Origin: Hydractinia symbiolongicarpus
Taxonomy: Eukaryota > Cnidaria > Hydrozoa > Anthoathecata > Hydractiniidae
Length of the DNA: 64,000 nucleotides
Direction of reading: 5' to 3'
Assembly: GCF_029227915.1 (NCBI RefSeq)
Contig: NC_079879.1
Span: 4,836,001-4,900,000 of the forward strand
Each line of letters starts with the position of its first letter. Position 1 is the stretch's first letter. A program made the position numbers and the translations under genes. Below the pieces are notes generated by a model, which was not told the origin of the DNA, ran no database searches, and saw nothing but the letters and a program-made list of their open reading frames with translations. Below are positions 46,628-59,935 of the stretch, piece after piece.

Positions 46628-49620
46628 TGTTTGTTTGAATGAAAATAAATTTCTGTGTGAAATAAAATAGCAAAATTTAAACACCACTTTTAGCTACTTT
46701 AAGTGCAGAATTATTTACAAAAAATGTCGATTTGCAAAAGTTTATCAACAAGCAAAAAAATTCCCATCAATTTAAAAAGGGTAAAAAATCAAAGTTTACA
46801 AAATAAGCATTTTTTCAAAAACTTCATCTCTGACTTAAGTTAATTTGTAAAACTTCAGACCCAAGTACCTGAAAGAGATACCTATATAAAAGCATCGATT
46901 TGCGAAAGTTGTTTAAAATGTCTTTTAAAATACTCATCTTATCACAAATTTCTTTCATTTGTGAAAGTTTCGACCCTAAAAGTAGTCTGTTATTAAAAGC
47001 AAAAAGGTATAGCAATATTTTATTTGTCTAAAGTAAAAGTCTTTCGACCCAATCCTTGACCAAAAATCTTGATCTTACATAACAACTCACATATGTTTCC
47101 AAGAAAGCAGTACTGCAATGCCACCACAGAGGCATGGCATAACATTGCCACCAACAAACATACAATGAACAAAAAAAGTGCATGAATAAGTACACAAAAA
47201 TTAGTACCCCTTATGATTCCGTTTTTTATTGTATATGTATAAACAGAAATAACTTTGTAATAGAAAATATGCATAAGCCAACCCCAAAATTGTCAAGTTG
47301 TTTTCAAACAAAATTAAATTGATACAGTTAAATTTCCAGTATCAAATTCCCAGTTTAAAATCTCACATACTGTCCAATTCATCATGTAAGTATATGATTA
47401 TGGACACAATTAATGCTAAGTCAAATTTTATTGATAATAGCAAAACTAAGAGTGGAAAATAATTCGATAATAATAACTCACTCGATTTGGCATGGATTTT
47501 GGAATCTATATACACATCTTTTTCATTTCAAAAAATAAATAAATAAGAAACTCAGAAAAAAACTAAGAAACATTTAAGAAAACATGGGCAGGCTAAAATT
47601 GGGAAATCAAGAAGAACATTTTTTTGCATTATTTATAGAAAAAAAAATCTTAGGAACAGGAAACAATACATATTATCTAAAAAATGCTGATGTTACATTT
47701 TTACCTTTCATTAAAATGAGATCACTAAAAAGCTACAACACTATGTCAAAATATCATCAAGAGCATAAGTCCACACTTATAAAAAGCTTTGATATTTTTA
47801 AGTTTGCAAGATATTTCAAATTATTAATTTACGCTTACTACCTTATTACATCATTAATGATAATGTAACAAGGTCAGATGGAAATCTTTAAAGCTAAATA
47901 TCTCAAGTTCGAAAAGTTTTTAAAGAAATCTAAAAGACTTGATAAATAACTTTTTATTCTCTTGAACATACAAAAATATCATTTTTAATGCAAGAATCCT
48001 TTAGGACACAGCCTTCTTTCCTTTACATGTTCCTTAAATAAAAAAAATGTGCACATCAAATTATATATTGACTAACACATGCTTGTATAAGTGGCATTGC
48101 AAAATGAATTATTGGGACAATGGGCAATTGAATAGTGCCACGGTAGCTTAGTGGTTGTAACTCTCACACCTTGTGCAGGGAAACTGCGTTTGATTTCCCT
48201 TGGTGCTGATTCAATATGGACAAGGGAATGTTACCTAAGGCCTGGATTAACCAAAGCAATATGAGGGAAATTGGAGAGATGGCACACTATGCGAGACATT
48301 GTATGTTGTAGTTGTAGGAAATTGTCTGGTAAAGTGCAATACTACAAACAGCCTTAATTAGACCTTAAATTTGTAAACAATATTTCTGGAAAGAGAATTT
48401 TTTGGCCTTCAATTTGTGTGCCCATATATGTTTAAATGTAAAATTTTAAGGGAAAGTTTATAAGGATTTCCTGGAACATCTTAAAAGGTCACAAATTTAT
48501 ACCACCTGACTGGGTACATGCTCTATGAGCTTCTATGATGTCAATAAAGAAAAATTTCTACGAGCAAAATTTTATGGTTGAAGTCTGAGCATGCAGTTTC
48601 ATGTCTCAATTTTTGGGAAAAAGTAATAACCACTTTGCATTTATATACAGCATTTTAAAGACAATGTCTCGTTTTACAAGGGTCTCTACCCTTGTAACAC
48701 GAGACATGCTGCAAACACCCACAAATATAAGGACAAATTCAGGTATATTTTTTCATAAAATTTTCTCCAACAATATCTACATTGCCAAAGAATTCTGAAA
48801 CTGTAATTTAATGATTTATGCAGTCAGAAGAATATTCATTCTCTGCGTTAAAGTCATATTCAGTTATGCCACTTCATTAAATTGCAAGATTAGAGTGAGC
48901 ACCTTAAGGGAATTATTTTGTCCTTTTGTTTTTGTTTGAACATGTGATGTAAGCAAAATCCTGTGGGATTTTTCCAGGCAATACTGGATTTTTTAAGGTA
49001 TTTTATCTGCACCCTTTCTATTTGTTTTACTTTATTGCCACCAAATTCGGTATTCCAAATTCATCTTGTGGAAGTCACTTATTTCCAGCTAAAAAAATTA
49101 AAATTGTAGAGCTTTCCTACTGGAAGGTTTTTGCAGTCTTCTCCTTTTCTTTAGGTCAAGAAAAAAACTCTGGGTTTTTCAATTTTCTGCTTTTCCAATC
49201 TAAAAGGAAAAACAGAATCGTTAAATATTTACAGTAACACTATCAGCTTCCACAACTTAGTAAGTTTTGACTTACTTGCTAGCTGCTTGGTCTCGTCTCC
49301 TTTCTCTGAAGACAGCAAACAGTGTACAGTCGCTCGTCTTCCGTTTTTGTAGTGAAGTGTGGAATTACCATCAGCACCCTACATTTACTTGTAAAGACTG
49401 CATTTCTTGTCCCTAGAAATGTCTAGTGCAATGCTGCCAAAATATAGTTTATTTACAAAATTGTTAGCTAGCTAAGTATGAAGCAGAACGCAAAGAAAAC
49501 AAAAAACTGAATAAAGTTCCATCATGAAGGCCTGCCGTTTTTCCCCACATGTTTCACTAATATTGTCTACTTTGCTATGTTTAACTAAATTGCAATAACT
49601 GAAAGAACAAACAAAGCAAC
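46628..49620. other. CPSF3-TTC33 divergent spacer
   Basis: About 3 kb between two divergently transcribed genes. It holds the tRNA-derived SINE (48136-48370) and AT-rich sequence. Small frames (for example 47584-47868) lack any domain or splice support. Promoters of both genes should lie at its ends, but I see no clear core motif. Confidence 0.4.
48136..48370 (+). mobile_element. tRNA-derived SINE
   Basis: A tRNA-like head with pol III A box TAGCTTAGTGG (48144-48154) and B box GTTTGATTTCC (48188-48198), 33 bp apart. Acceptor-like ends AGTGCCA and TGGTGCT pair with G-T wobbles. An unrelated body of about 160 bp follows and ends near CAGCCTTAATTAGACCTTAA. The extra body and imperfect stems favour a SINE over a functional tRNA gene. 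Confidence 0.65.
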
Positions 49621-52600
49621 ATGGAGGGCTTTTTTAAATGGACGAAGAAAAGAAAGGTAGCTAAATGTGCTGCACAATTTACGGACGATGCGGATGAAAA
49701 GAATGAAGTGACCACTGATGACTGGAGAAGTTTATTGCCCCACAAACGAATAATGCTGGAAGATAGCATCAGCAAAAGTAACAGATTGATTAACGAAGGC
49801 ATTTCATTAGCAGAGAAAGAAAGGTAGCTACTTAGGCTATGTGCTAGCTAGCTAGCTTACGGCTACATGTTGTTTGATCTATATTTTTCAATAATAAAAT
49901 AAAATTCTGCTTTATATTCCTCAAGATGCATATATAGGAGTAACGTAAAAATTGTTACAAATTTAGTTGTAAGAGAAAGTTTGGCTTACAAAAGGGAATA
50001 ACTTTTTCACAAGAACTAGGAACTATAGCTAATTTTTTGTGAAATATATTTTTTTTAAATTTTCGCAAAATTAGCAGGACCTAATATTTTAGGAGAACTA
50101 AATTCACAAATTTTACAAGAAAAGAATTGGAAAACATTTTTTTCTTAATATGGTTTTTTGTGTTTGTCCAGTTCTCAGGAGCCAAATTTTCCCCAATTTA
50201 ACGGATCAAAGGTTAGCAAAGCAGCCACAGTGTTTTTCTGCAATTGTTTTGTTGATACATGGTCACCCTTGCAAAAATATAAAATATTGATACAGAAAAT
50301 ACCTACCTAAGAACCAGGGATTGGGCACATGTGTGAGCACAAATCTGAACTTTGTTGCATAAATTATAAATCACAACATATTTTGATTGAGAAGGTGTTG
50401 GTAAAAAGGGGTTGCCAAGACCAAAATCAAAATTGCTTTATTGATTGAGTCGTTCATGTTAAAGAAAAATGGTGATTACTGTAGGTCTGGTTAGGACACC
50501 AAATTGACACTTTTAAAAACTTACTTAGTTGGTAAGGTAATTGCATTATCTCTTATATTGATTCAAAGCTTGCCAATTTTCTAAAGCTACCCACTTGTTT
50601 TGTATCCAACGGTTGAGTTGATGACGTCTCTGTTCAACCCTTCTTCAAAAGGACATGATCTTATACGTTCTCTTGAGCTGTTTAAGCTCTATACAATGGA
50701 AGAAACTTCAAATCAAATTTCTAAAAAATTTTATTGTACCTTGGTGGGTCCAGTGTTGTTCTACTGCCTAGGTGCATTTTTCACGGGTTTTTTCGGCACG
50801 TTTTTATATAATTATAATCAAGGGCTTAAAATCATATATGACACAAAATATATGTTGTTTAATATCAGTGCCGCAGGATTAAACAATCTAATTTTAAATG
50901 ATCACAAGTAGAAGCATGAAAATAGTCCCCAGAATTTAAATACTACCATAAGTTCACAAAAATACCTTTGTTCTTTTCTTAGTAAAATTAAAGTTTTATC
51001 TGCTTGTTATTTTGCTAATATTAATAATGCAGGCAAAAACAAAGAAGCTGTTTCTAACATCTGTTAAAAAAGTTTTAATTTTGTGATGTTCAAAAAGAAT
51101 TAAATTTAATATTTAGATATTGGGAAGCAAACAGTAAGTTTAAAGAAGCTGCCGCGTTGACTCCAAGAGTTGCTAAAATATATGAAATGCAAGCTCAGGT
51201 AACATTTTCGAACATTAAAAACTGCTGTACATACTGTACTATGTGCACATATTTCAAATAGAAGATTTTTTTTCAATTGTAATATTTTTACAAAATACAA
51301 AAATCTGTTTGATTGATTGATTTGAGGATCATTGTCCATGTTGTAGGTCTTGTTGGAGTTAGGTGAAGTATTTCCAGCAGTACAAGCTGCTGAAACAGCC
51401 GTAATGATTGAACCGCTTTGGGCAGAAGCACATCAAACTGTTGGGAGAAGTCAAATAAGTATAGGTGAAATTGAAATTGTAAGAATGATATATACTGTAA
51501 ATTTTATTTGGAGTCGTTTTGTATAACAACATTCTTTTAAAACTTCAGAAAGTAAGTATTTTATGGTGTAATACATTAACAACTTTTGTAACAACACATC
51601 AAAATACGCAAGATGTTGTTAATTTTTCTTCTCTTCATTTGTAGTCTCTTTTTATTAACCGAATAAATAGCACAAATTGAACAACGATTTTGATAAATTC
51701 TGGATTATTTTTTCAAGGAATAACCAAATTAAATTCACCTGAAATTGTTCATTACAATAGCGCAGTTGAAATTTTTGTAATAGGTTCAAAAAAGAAATCA
51801 CGGAAACGTCGTCCTTTAGCTACATTCAATTACCTTTACAGTTTTTTTGCGATGATATATAATATTCTTCACTTTGTTTAGGCTTTAAAAAGTTTTTCCC
51901 GTGCATATCATTTGGACCCAAGCAATAAAGAGGTAATATTTCCTGTTTACAAATTGTCATTGTAATTCATTGTAATTTAGCAAAAATAAATTTTTGTGAG
52001 CTTTGGGTCAGCGAATTAGCGAACTTTAGCATTCGCACAATATTTGAGAAAGGATATGCACCTGAGTTAATTAAGACAGGTGATGAGACAAGGAAGTATT
52101 TAATGAGGCTAACATTCTTAATAATATGAAAGCTGAAATTGTTTGATGGGTAGCAGATACTAGATTTAACATTGTCTAGAATCGAACCCAGCTTTTCTGA
52201 ATTGTTTTAAACTCTACTTTAATTTTATAATGAAATAAGAAAGAAGTACACGAAAAAGAAGAACAGCCCCCTAAACTGTTGAAGCTGAATTATTGATGGA
52301 TTTAAAACAACGCTCTTGGAAAACAATTTTCTCTCGGGGCAAAAAAAGCTGACCTATATTGACTTAAACGTAGTAGTTTGCTTAAATTATTAACCCTTGT
52401 GATTCTTAAACTGTAAGATTTCCTCTGATCATTCAGATATACGAGGAAGATATATGCTACACAAAAGAACTTATAAAAGAGAAGGCCCGACTGGAAAAGC
52501 TGTCCTCTCAGAAAGACGATACCACATCCTTGTGTGCTGTTTGTTGTACAAAAGTCGAACATAAAGCCGGAATAGAGAAGCCCGTGACGAAACAAACTGT

Positions 52601-52715
52601 AAACGCACAACCCGTAGAAACCTGCAATGGACAGCCTGCAACAGAGGGATCTATAACAGACCAAACTGTCGCTAATAATCTCGCAAATAGCATGAGTAAC
52701 GGTGGTCTTACCTAG
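49621..52715 (+). CDS. TTC33: Tetratricopeptide repeat protein 33
   Basis: Five exons (49621-49823, 51117-51198, 51347-51478, 51882-51932, 52437-52715) encode 248 residues; introns are phases 2, 0, 0 and 0. The order matches TTC33: a basic start (MEGFFKWTKKRKVAK), an acidic stretch, SNRLINEGISLAEKERYWEA opening the first TPR, then ALTPRVAKIYEMQAQVLLEL, VFPAVQAAETAVMIEPLWAE, HQTVGRSQISIGEIEIALKS and SRAYHLDPSNKEIYEEDICY. The C-terminus (from about residue 170) is low-complexity and Cys/Thr-rich. TTC33 is a poorly characterised helical scaffold protein, probably protein-binding. The 154-codon antisense frame over the last exon is a shadow. A donor-like ATGTAAGTAA just after the stop and an acceptor at about 53149 hint at a 3'UTR intron. 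Confidence 0.92.
50615..50760 (+). repeat. Copy of the TGACGTC dispersed repeat in TTC33 intron 1
   Basis: GAGTTGATGACGTCTCTGTT, then TTCAAAAGGACATGATCTTA, CTCTTGAGCTGTTTAAGCTC, ATACAATGGAAGAAAC and TTTCTAAAAAATTTTATTG track the 29.6-29.9 kb units in order. Confidence 0.65.
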
Positions 52716-52734
52716 CATAAACATGTAAGTAAAT

Positions 52735-53030
52735 ACTTTCGCGAAATTTTTGTATTTCGCGAACATAAACTTTCGCGAATCAATAATTTGAAGAAATTAC
52801 GAGAAATTTCCTTAGAAATTTTTAAAAGGTACTATCATATTAACAGGAAAATTGAAACTGGTCAATCGTGAGCTAGTAAAACATCTTTCGAGATCAGTTA
52901 ATAAGAATAAAGCTAAAGTAATCGAAAAAAGACGATATTCAGTGCTCTAAGGTACGCCTGATATCGCGAAAATCAATTCTTGCGAAAATTATCGAAATGA
53001 TCATTTGCGAAAGACTTCGAAGGTAGTTTT
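52735..53030. repeat. TTCGCGAA-rich AT repeat
   Basis: Several TTTCGCGAA / ATCGCGAAAA / TTTGCGAAAG motifs within 300 bp just after the TTC33 stop. Probably a decayed dispersed element; boundaries are unclear. Confidence 0.35.
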
Positions 53031-53857
53031 AGTATTTCTTTTACAATCCATATTTTGTTGTAAAAATTATGTAAAGCGACGCTGACTCATATTTGCTGCA
53101 GAAAGAGACATTGTGTTGTATAGCTGATTTATTTTTATTTTTAGGACGCATTCACTTTGTTTGACGAGATCATCGATGCAGCACTAAATTACCTAACATT
53201 CTATATACTCTCTGGTGTATGTACAACCTAATGTGAAAAAATATATGTTATGGTGCACGAATTTTCTTACAAGTAAGAAGTGTCTAACATTTAACGGTTG
53301 TGGATCAAGGAATGCTTTCAGTGGGGAAGTTGACAAAATTTGCATACAGCTTCAGATTTACAAGAGTACTATGCATAATAACTGAACTTATCATATTGGG
53401 AAGCTGCACCAGCTGTCGAGATAACAATTGCCATTTGGCGCGAAGAAAATTTATAGTGATTACTGTTATTTTATAAGCACCTAAAGAAAATGTAAACAAG
53501 ATGGTAATCCACTGCGTTTGAAATAACTGGTATGTTTTTTTGTATAAAACGTATATTCGTTACAACATATCTAACTGTTTAAAAAATATAATTATCAACA
53601 AAAATATGTTCCGCAATATGTTCCTGAAAATGACCTGTAGAATTTGTTCTGCAAAATGACCTGCTGGTAATTCTATCCTGTAAAACCACCTGTAAAATCT
53701 GTTGTGGAAATTGTTGTAAAAATTTTATTTTGTAAAATGACCTGCAAAATTTGTTTTTAAAAGTGCGAACTTGACGTGTGAACTCAGTTTCTTGACTAAT
53801 TATAGATAAATCCGGGAGTCTAATTAAATATAAATTGCTAAAAAAATATTAAGTATT

Positions 53858-56800
53858 CTATCCAGAATCACGCATCTTATCTATGTTTTTCTCCCCCAGA
53901 AAATCCTGTAAAGGTTCATTGTTAAGTATATTTGAAAGTTCATTTATATTATATTTTGTTTCTTCTTGTTTTTTATTTCCTAATTCGACTTCATCTATCG
54001 TCTCCCCCGTTTCTACTTCTCCGTCTACAATGCTGTAAGTCGCCCATGGTTGTAGTTTACCAGAGCCAAGTAATATATAGGCCAAGCCTCCAATAATGCT
54101 GACACCAGCCAGACCATAGAAAACTTCAAGCCATTCACCTGCCGTCTGAAAAGAAGAGGAAACTGTCACATAAGATTACGTTGTTCCAAAATTTAAGTTT
54201 TTTGCCAGCCCCCTTGCCAGGGCATTTTGCCTTGTTCATGAAGTTGATACCCACTCCGTTTTAACGGCTCAGGGGCCACAAGACCCTGGGTGCGAGGTTG
54301 AATTTTCGCTTGATCTAGTACATTAAGAACATGCAAGAAAGTTGGTAAAAAGTCAGAAGAAGACAAACATCTGATTTACTTGAAAATAATGTATAACAAA
54401 CTAGTAATCGTTTGATGGAATCGAAAAACTGGGGGATACATTAGCCAGGAAATTTGTACAAATCATCAGTTCCTTCACACAACCTCGTCTCCCAAGGTTC
54501 CTTTTTTCCTACCCATTGCGACCTTATCGAGGGACGAGGCTACTGTAAAAGAAGTTCTAAGCTTTTAGCCTCGTTCAAATGCTTTTTATTATTTTGTGTT
54601 CCACCAGAAATCCTCAAGAATTGCGTCGGCATAAGTTTCTTATAATCAATATCAGAAATTTTTTTCAACACAAAATTTAAAAACAGTTGAACTCGTGCTG
54701 TCATTGCGACATCTATTTAACCGTTTTAAAAAACCCTTTAAAACGAGGCTGCGAGAGGATAATTCGTACATACTCACCCCATGTTTGGTCATAATACCAA
54801 CGATAGCTGGTCCAACAAATCCAGGTGTCGTCGATATACTGTTACTAATGCCTATAATAGTGCCACCGTATTTTGGTGCAATGTCCATAGGATTTACCAT
54901 GAATCCACTAAATGCGAAGCCAAAGAAGGCGACACTCACACAAAGAAGAACAATCGTAGCTTCGGAAGATTCAACGTAACCAGCAATAATGAGAAAGAAA
55001 CCAGAACCGATTACACCTGGAAGAAAGAAGAAAATAAGTTCTTATAAACATTTTTCAATTAACTAAAAAAATCGTAATAAAAAATATGTAGTAGACTCTT
55101 TATTCGGATATGGCAAATATTTTTTATACATCTTCTGTTGTCCCCCCTTCCTGCCAGGGTTTGTTTATCAAAAAAGCAGAAATCCCTGGGATGAAGGGTG
55201 CTGTTGTTATCGCCCTATATACTTTATCTTTCTTGAATAAATTTCCTGTGGCGAGTTTCGGATAGAGAGTTAACTGCAAACAATAACGGCCAGACAAAAA
55301 AGAAAAGACAAAAATGAAAAAAGTTTACCAATGTTGAAAAATAATTTTCTGGTCAAACCAACAGGTAAAACTTGACGTGCTTTGTCGGCTAAAAAACCGG
55401 CTATCGATATCATGATGGTCATGAAGAACCACGGCATAGCAGAAACTATGCCAGTCTAAAAATAAAAACCATGCAATTGTACTATTATTGATACGGTGGT
55501 AAGTAAAAATGTTTTGGGGTCATTGGGGTAGCGAAAAATAGCGAATTTGGGTGTTATGTAATTATTGAATAGCCCCTTGGTTTTGTAATATTTCACAAAA
55601 TTGCAGTTTACCAAAATTGTCTCAAATTTTTTTGAAAGATCGATGTTGATTATGTTTTTTAATAAACATATTGTCCATGTTTTCTTTTCCTCTTGAATTT
55701 CAAGTAAAGAAATTTGTTCGTGTCTTCCAATCAATTTTCATCTTTTAATTCGCGGATCTCACAAGTATTAAGGGGGATTTTCACGAAGCGATTGAACAGC
55801 GAATTCGACGGCGAATTCGCTTTTTAATTTTCACGACAAAATAAATTAGGCGCCAAAGTCATTGTTTACATTAGTTAACCGCGTTCTGATTGGTCAAAAA
55901 CTAGCAGTGAAACGGCGAAATGTATCTGAGCATGCGCACTTTTGTTTGTTTTCATTTTGCTTCAAAAAATTTTTTAAAACAATTTCTACTTTTTAGCGGC
56001 GAAATAGTTCGTTGTGAACGTGTGACCAAACATAATATTTAGTGTTTATTCTTAGAAAAACAGGTAACTGGAAAGAATTCAAAAAAACTGTCTGGTTTTT
56101 AATACCCAAAAGAGTGCTTACATTCAGTATTTTAAATTTGCCACATGTTTTTTCATTTCATGTGAAAATCAAAAAGATATTTCGCAGCTAATTCGCTGCC
56201 GAATTCGCCATTGACAATTCGTTCCGTGAAAATCCCCCTTAAATCTTGGTGTAATAATAGCGTACAAGTTTCAACGTTATCGTGCGAACCATGAAGGTTT
56301 TCATTAACATAAATATTGTCGAGTCTAACTGTCAATGTTACAACTTTATTGGAATCACATGTGCATAAAAGCCAACCTCGATCCCAGGACCTGTTGTCTC
56401 TTTTTACATATTGGACGGCGAGACAAAAATTTTCGTCGGACCTATCAATGACATCCCTGATGAGAGACAAGAAGCACTGGGAAAGAGGATGCATAAAAAC
56501 GCCACAAGATATATTTCCACAGCAACTGCTAGAAAACAATTACTTTTACTTGTAACCAAGCTTAAGATAAAAAAAATGTACTTGCTTACCGTTGCTACAT
56601 TGAACTTGTGAACATCTCGAAGAAACAGAGGCATGGTAATAAGAAGAGTGTAATAACTGCAGTCAAACGTAAAATTAGCAAAGATAATTCCAATCACAGG
56701 AAGACTAGAAAATATTTTGCACCATGGAATCTGATCCTACAAACAAAAATGGAGTACATTGTAAATTATCGACATTTTTTATAATGGCAAATAGGAGAAA

Positions 56801-59444
56801 ATAAAATTGCACCTAAGAAAGGTTGAGTTCAAAGATTCGCACCACTGCATAATTTGGATTTAAAAAAATATAGAGAGAATCGAGAAGATAAGACATGCTT
56901 TCAATCCAAGTTTTTACTCTTTCCAGTCTCCTCTTAGATCCCGCAGAGGCTGCCAAAATGAGTAAGCTTGTCTAATTTTCATAGGCAATGTTAAAAGCTT
57001 ACTTACCTGTTTCTTTCCATTCTTATTGTCCTTTAGTTGGTCCATAACAGCTAACTCTTCTGCGCTTATGGAAGGATGTTCTTGAGGAGTTTCTGATACC
57101 AACATGTACCAAGCGAATGTCCAGAGGAGGCCCGCTCCACCTTAATATTTTCACAAAATTTTGAACAAGATGATACTCGAGTATAATTAGACTGTCTGGA
57201 ATTTGATGAGAAAAACACAACCATTTTCGTTTCACACTTCGACGTTATAAAGTACAACTGGTGTCACCTAAGCTTTGTTTCAAAGAAAGAACCTATGCGG
57301 CGAGTACTTTGTGTAAACTCACCAAACGTATAAAAGACTGATGGCCAACCGCCTGCGAAGCCATACTGTGATAACAAGCCAGAGATTGGATAAGCAGTCA
57401 GCATACCAGCTGACAACCCTGTTGAGAAAAATATAAATCAATAATAAGAACTTCAATAAATTACAAGAAATTATGACTTTTGACATAGACATCAAAATTG
57501 ACAGTACAACTTTTTAAGCAGGACATTATTTTTCATGATCATTTCTTTGTTAACAACCAACATGTTAACTCTGTAGTTCAATCTCAAATTAGAACGTAAA
57601 AGTTTTGTTTACAATGAAGATTTCACATCGCCACTCACCCGATATAGAGAAAGAGACTAATGTGCCTTTTTCTTTGGTTGGTGCCCATTTGCCCCACAAG
57701 TAATGATTGGAAGGTAACACAACGCCCTGTAAATAACCAAGATCAAATTAAATTATCTCTGTTGGGCTTAATTTTTGTGACGAATATGGATTCTGAAACT
57801 TAGATATTTGAAGAATTCTTGTCTGAAAAAATATTTGGCAATATATCGTATATTGCTAAGAACGTTTTTAAATTTTATTTTTTTTGATGTTAGTAGGGGC
57901 ATGGGGCATCTATTTAAGAGGGGAGCGATAAACCCCCTGTAAAAAAGTTGACTTTTAGGGTCAAAGGGAGAAAAAATTAAAAATGGGTGGAGTATTAAGG
58001 ATAAGTAAAGGGACAGTCTAATTGAAGGGGCGTTTACCGAAACATTATCGTATTTTAAAATGGCATGTTATTTTGTACCAAACTACATTTTTACTTCGTT
58101 ACGCAAACAATACTCGCACGAAAATTGCTACGTATTAAGGAAATAGCGAGATTTACTTACTAAGAAGAAGCCTTGTGTTATTCGTGCTATGAAAAAAAAA
58201 TCCTCGTTGTATCGTGCGATTTCCGGCAACAGTGCATTTATGACAGAAGCGATAAAGACGCTAATTCCAAGTACTCTCTTTCCACCAAATTTCATGCACA
58301 ACCAACCAGCTGGAATTTGAAGGATCAAATATCCATAGAAAAAAGCCCCAAGAAGCATACCTAAAATAAATTTTTTTTTTTTTTGATACAAATGTTTACG
58401 CGCAAGGTTCACCTTTTAGCGACATAAACCTTCCCATGTTCTTTTACACATCCTCTCTACTTGAATACTCACCGTTCGCTCTGCTAAACTCTTTCCATTG
58501 TTATGAAAGATTGTTACTTCGACGTTACAGTGATAAAAGTCAAGCAAGAAATCGTACGCTTTTGCTATGACTCCTTACCAAACGTATGGTAAGTAACCTA
58601 GATCCCAGAACTTTTTTCTCTTTCTGATATAAGGTACGGCAAGAAAGAAAAAGTTTTTCTCTTGCCAAAAAGGAGACAAAGAGCCCGGGGGTCGAGGTTG
58701 GTTATTTAAGTACTTTATAGACTGTCCTTGTTTGACCAGATAGTATATTTCAGAGACCCACGTCATGACATGTGATATATTTGCTTGCGGCTAGAATAGG
58801 GCATATTAAAAACCTACCTTTCTTTTCTGAATCCCAATGAAATTCAGGAGGCTAGAAAACAAAAGTAAGCTTAGTGAATAAGAGAAGAGAGACTTTTTTC
58901 GATCTGACTCGACCCTATTGGGAAAAATTTCGTTGCTTTTTATTTTTAATTAGCCAAATATGCATATGGCATTGGTTACTACACGTCACATCAACAAGAC
59001 AAATATAGAATGATTTATCTAAGAAATGAAATCTATCAGGACGTCACTGACATGGTATGTCGGGTTATAATAAGGATATTATTTTCGCGTTACCAAACGT
59101 GCCGTAACATGGCGTTAAGTTTTATCTTGCGTCGTGGTTTTTGAAACAGACATCAGTTTAAAGAAAAAAAAATACCCTCTTTAAATCGTCTTGCTTTTGA
59201 ATTACGTCGCGCTAAAAAAACACCGGCACACAGACAAATTCTTGACATAGAGTTTTACCTTTGATTTCCACTTTCCATTCTCCCAGTGCCTTGTTTTGCT
59301 GGACATTGCTACAATAGCCACGCTTAAACAAGACCTCTGGCAGTTCATGGTTAAAAATCCTCCGAACATAAGTACACATAGAATATAACGGCGAGGAATA
59401 TAAAACTTTGACGATTTTTCGAGTTTCTTTTTCTCCTCGTCCAT
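53858..59444 (-). CDS. SLC17-family anion transporter (sialin-like)
   Basis: Ten exons (59444-59259, 58851-58818, 58360-58161, 57726-57639, 57418-57323, 57140-57007, 56736-56590, 55455-55329, 55016-54778, 54145-53858) join without a frame break into 512 residues, normal for SLC17. Features in order: YILCVLMFGGFLTMNCQRSC with the family Arg in TM1 (Arg37); MLLGAFFYGYLILQIPAGWL; an ITQGFFLGVVLPSNHYLWGK-WAP segment; a cytosolic loop (EHPSISAEELAVMDQLKDNK); PWFFMTIMISIAGFLADKAR; NPMDIAPKYGGTIIGISNSI; and an acidic C-tail. SLC17 proteins are major-facilitator transporters for sialic acid, glutamate, phosphate or nucleotides in lysosomes, vesicles or the plasma membrane. Sialin-like is the best fit; the substrate is inferred. 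Exon 2 is only 34 nt. Introns hold several MITEs. Confidence 0.93.
54208..54300. mobile_element. Palindromic MITE in SLC17 intron 9
   Basis: CCCCTTGCCAGGGCATTTTG at the left, ACCCTGGGTGCGAGGTTG at the right, interior CCGTTTTAACGGCTCAGGGG. Reverse orientation relative to 37645-37734. Confidence 0.75.
54480..54541. mobile_element. Palindromic MITE, short degenerate copy
   Basis: CAACCTCGTCTCCCAAGG at the left and GAGGGACGAGGCT at the right; weak interior. Confidence 0.45.
55141..55199. mobile_element. Palindromic MITE, short copy
   Basis: CCCTTCCTGCCAGGGTTTG and AAATCCCTGGGATGAAGGG are inverted about a short A-rich centre. Confidence 0.55.
55772..56238. mobile_element. TTAA-flanked MITE, GGGGGATTTTCACG ends (copy 2)
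   Basis: Perfect 14-bp terminal inverted repeats GGGGGATTTTCACG, each flanked by TTAA; 467 bp long and inside SLC17 intron 7. TTAA target sites occur in piggyBac and Kolobok transposons; the purine-rich 5' end fits Kolobok better (inference). It contains no ORF. Related copy at 33985-34295. Confidence 0.8.
56372..56492. mobile_element. Palindromic MITE in SLC17 intron 7
   Basis: CCAACCTCGATCCCAGGACC, then TGTTGTCTCTTTTTACATAT; right end GCACTGGGAAAGAGGATGC. Same subfamily as 16503-16612. Short frames crossing it are not genes. Confidence 0.75.
57893..58050. repeat. GGGGCGTTTAC-type repeat, degenerate
   Basis: AGTAGGGGCATGGGGCATCT, AAGAGGGGAGCGATAAACCC and GAAGGGGCGTTTACCGAAAC recall the GGGGCGCTTATT repeat at 43515-43697. 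It lies in SLC17 intron 3. Confidence 0.4.
58593..58700. mobile_element. Palindromic MITE in SLC17 intron 2
   Basis: TAACCTAGATCCCAGAACTT at the left, GAGCCCGGGGGTCGAGGTTG at the right, with CTTTTTCTCTTT-type inner arms. Confidence 0.7.
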
Positions 59445-59935
59445 TATAATAAGAAGTCAGCGTCACAACGCTTGACCGTCTTTAACACCAGCACTAAAAT
59501 GTCATTGTTGTATTAAATTATTGACGGTACCTTAAATATAATAAGGTTATCGTTTTCGAGAAATGTGTATTCTCTATTTTATGTTAGAAATTCGCGGTTT
59601 ACCTAACCACCCGTGGTCGCTACGCATATGAGTGCACTCAACCATTACAATTGACCAACTTCGCGCCCTGTCTACCTTACTTTACTACATCAAGTGAGTA
59701 GAATGAGGAGGTCTGTAACCGAGTGTCATGAGAGGCTTTAAACACGCTAATGATATGTGTAATGCCGAAAGTGAAGCAACAATCAAAACAAATCGCTAGT
59801 GGAGAAACACTTCAAGTCAATTTCAATTCACAGCTGTTGCTGTAAAGAAATGCCGAAAATTGAAAAGTTGCCGGTTGTTTACTTCGGTAACAAATGTGAA
59901 ATTTGGGTGTGTAAAAAAAATTTTTTATGTCCTAC
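59445..59935. other. SLC17 upstream region
   Basis: No gene recognised; presumed promoter of the minus-strand SLC17 gene. I see no clear core motif. Confidence 0.35.

Noticed and set aside
48136-48210. A functional tRNA gene
   Set aside because: A and B boxes are present but stems are imperfect and an unrelated body follows; a SINE head is a better reading.
52302-52766. 154-codon minus-strand ORF
   Set aside because: Antisense to the last TTC33 exon and its flanks; no splice or domain support.
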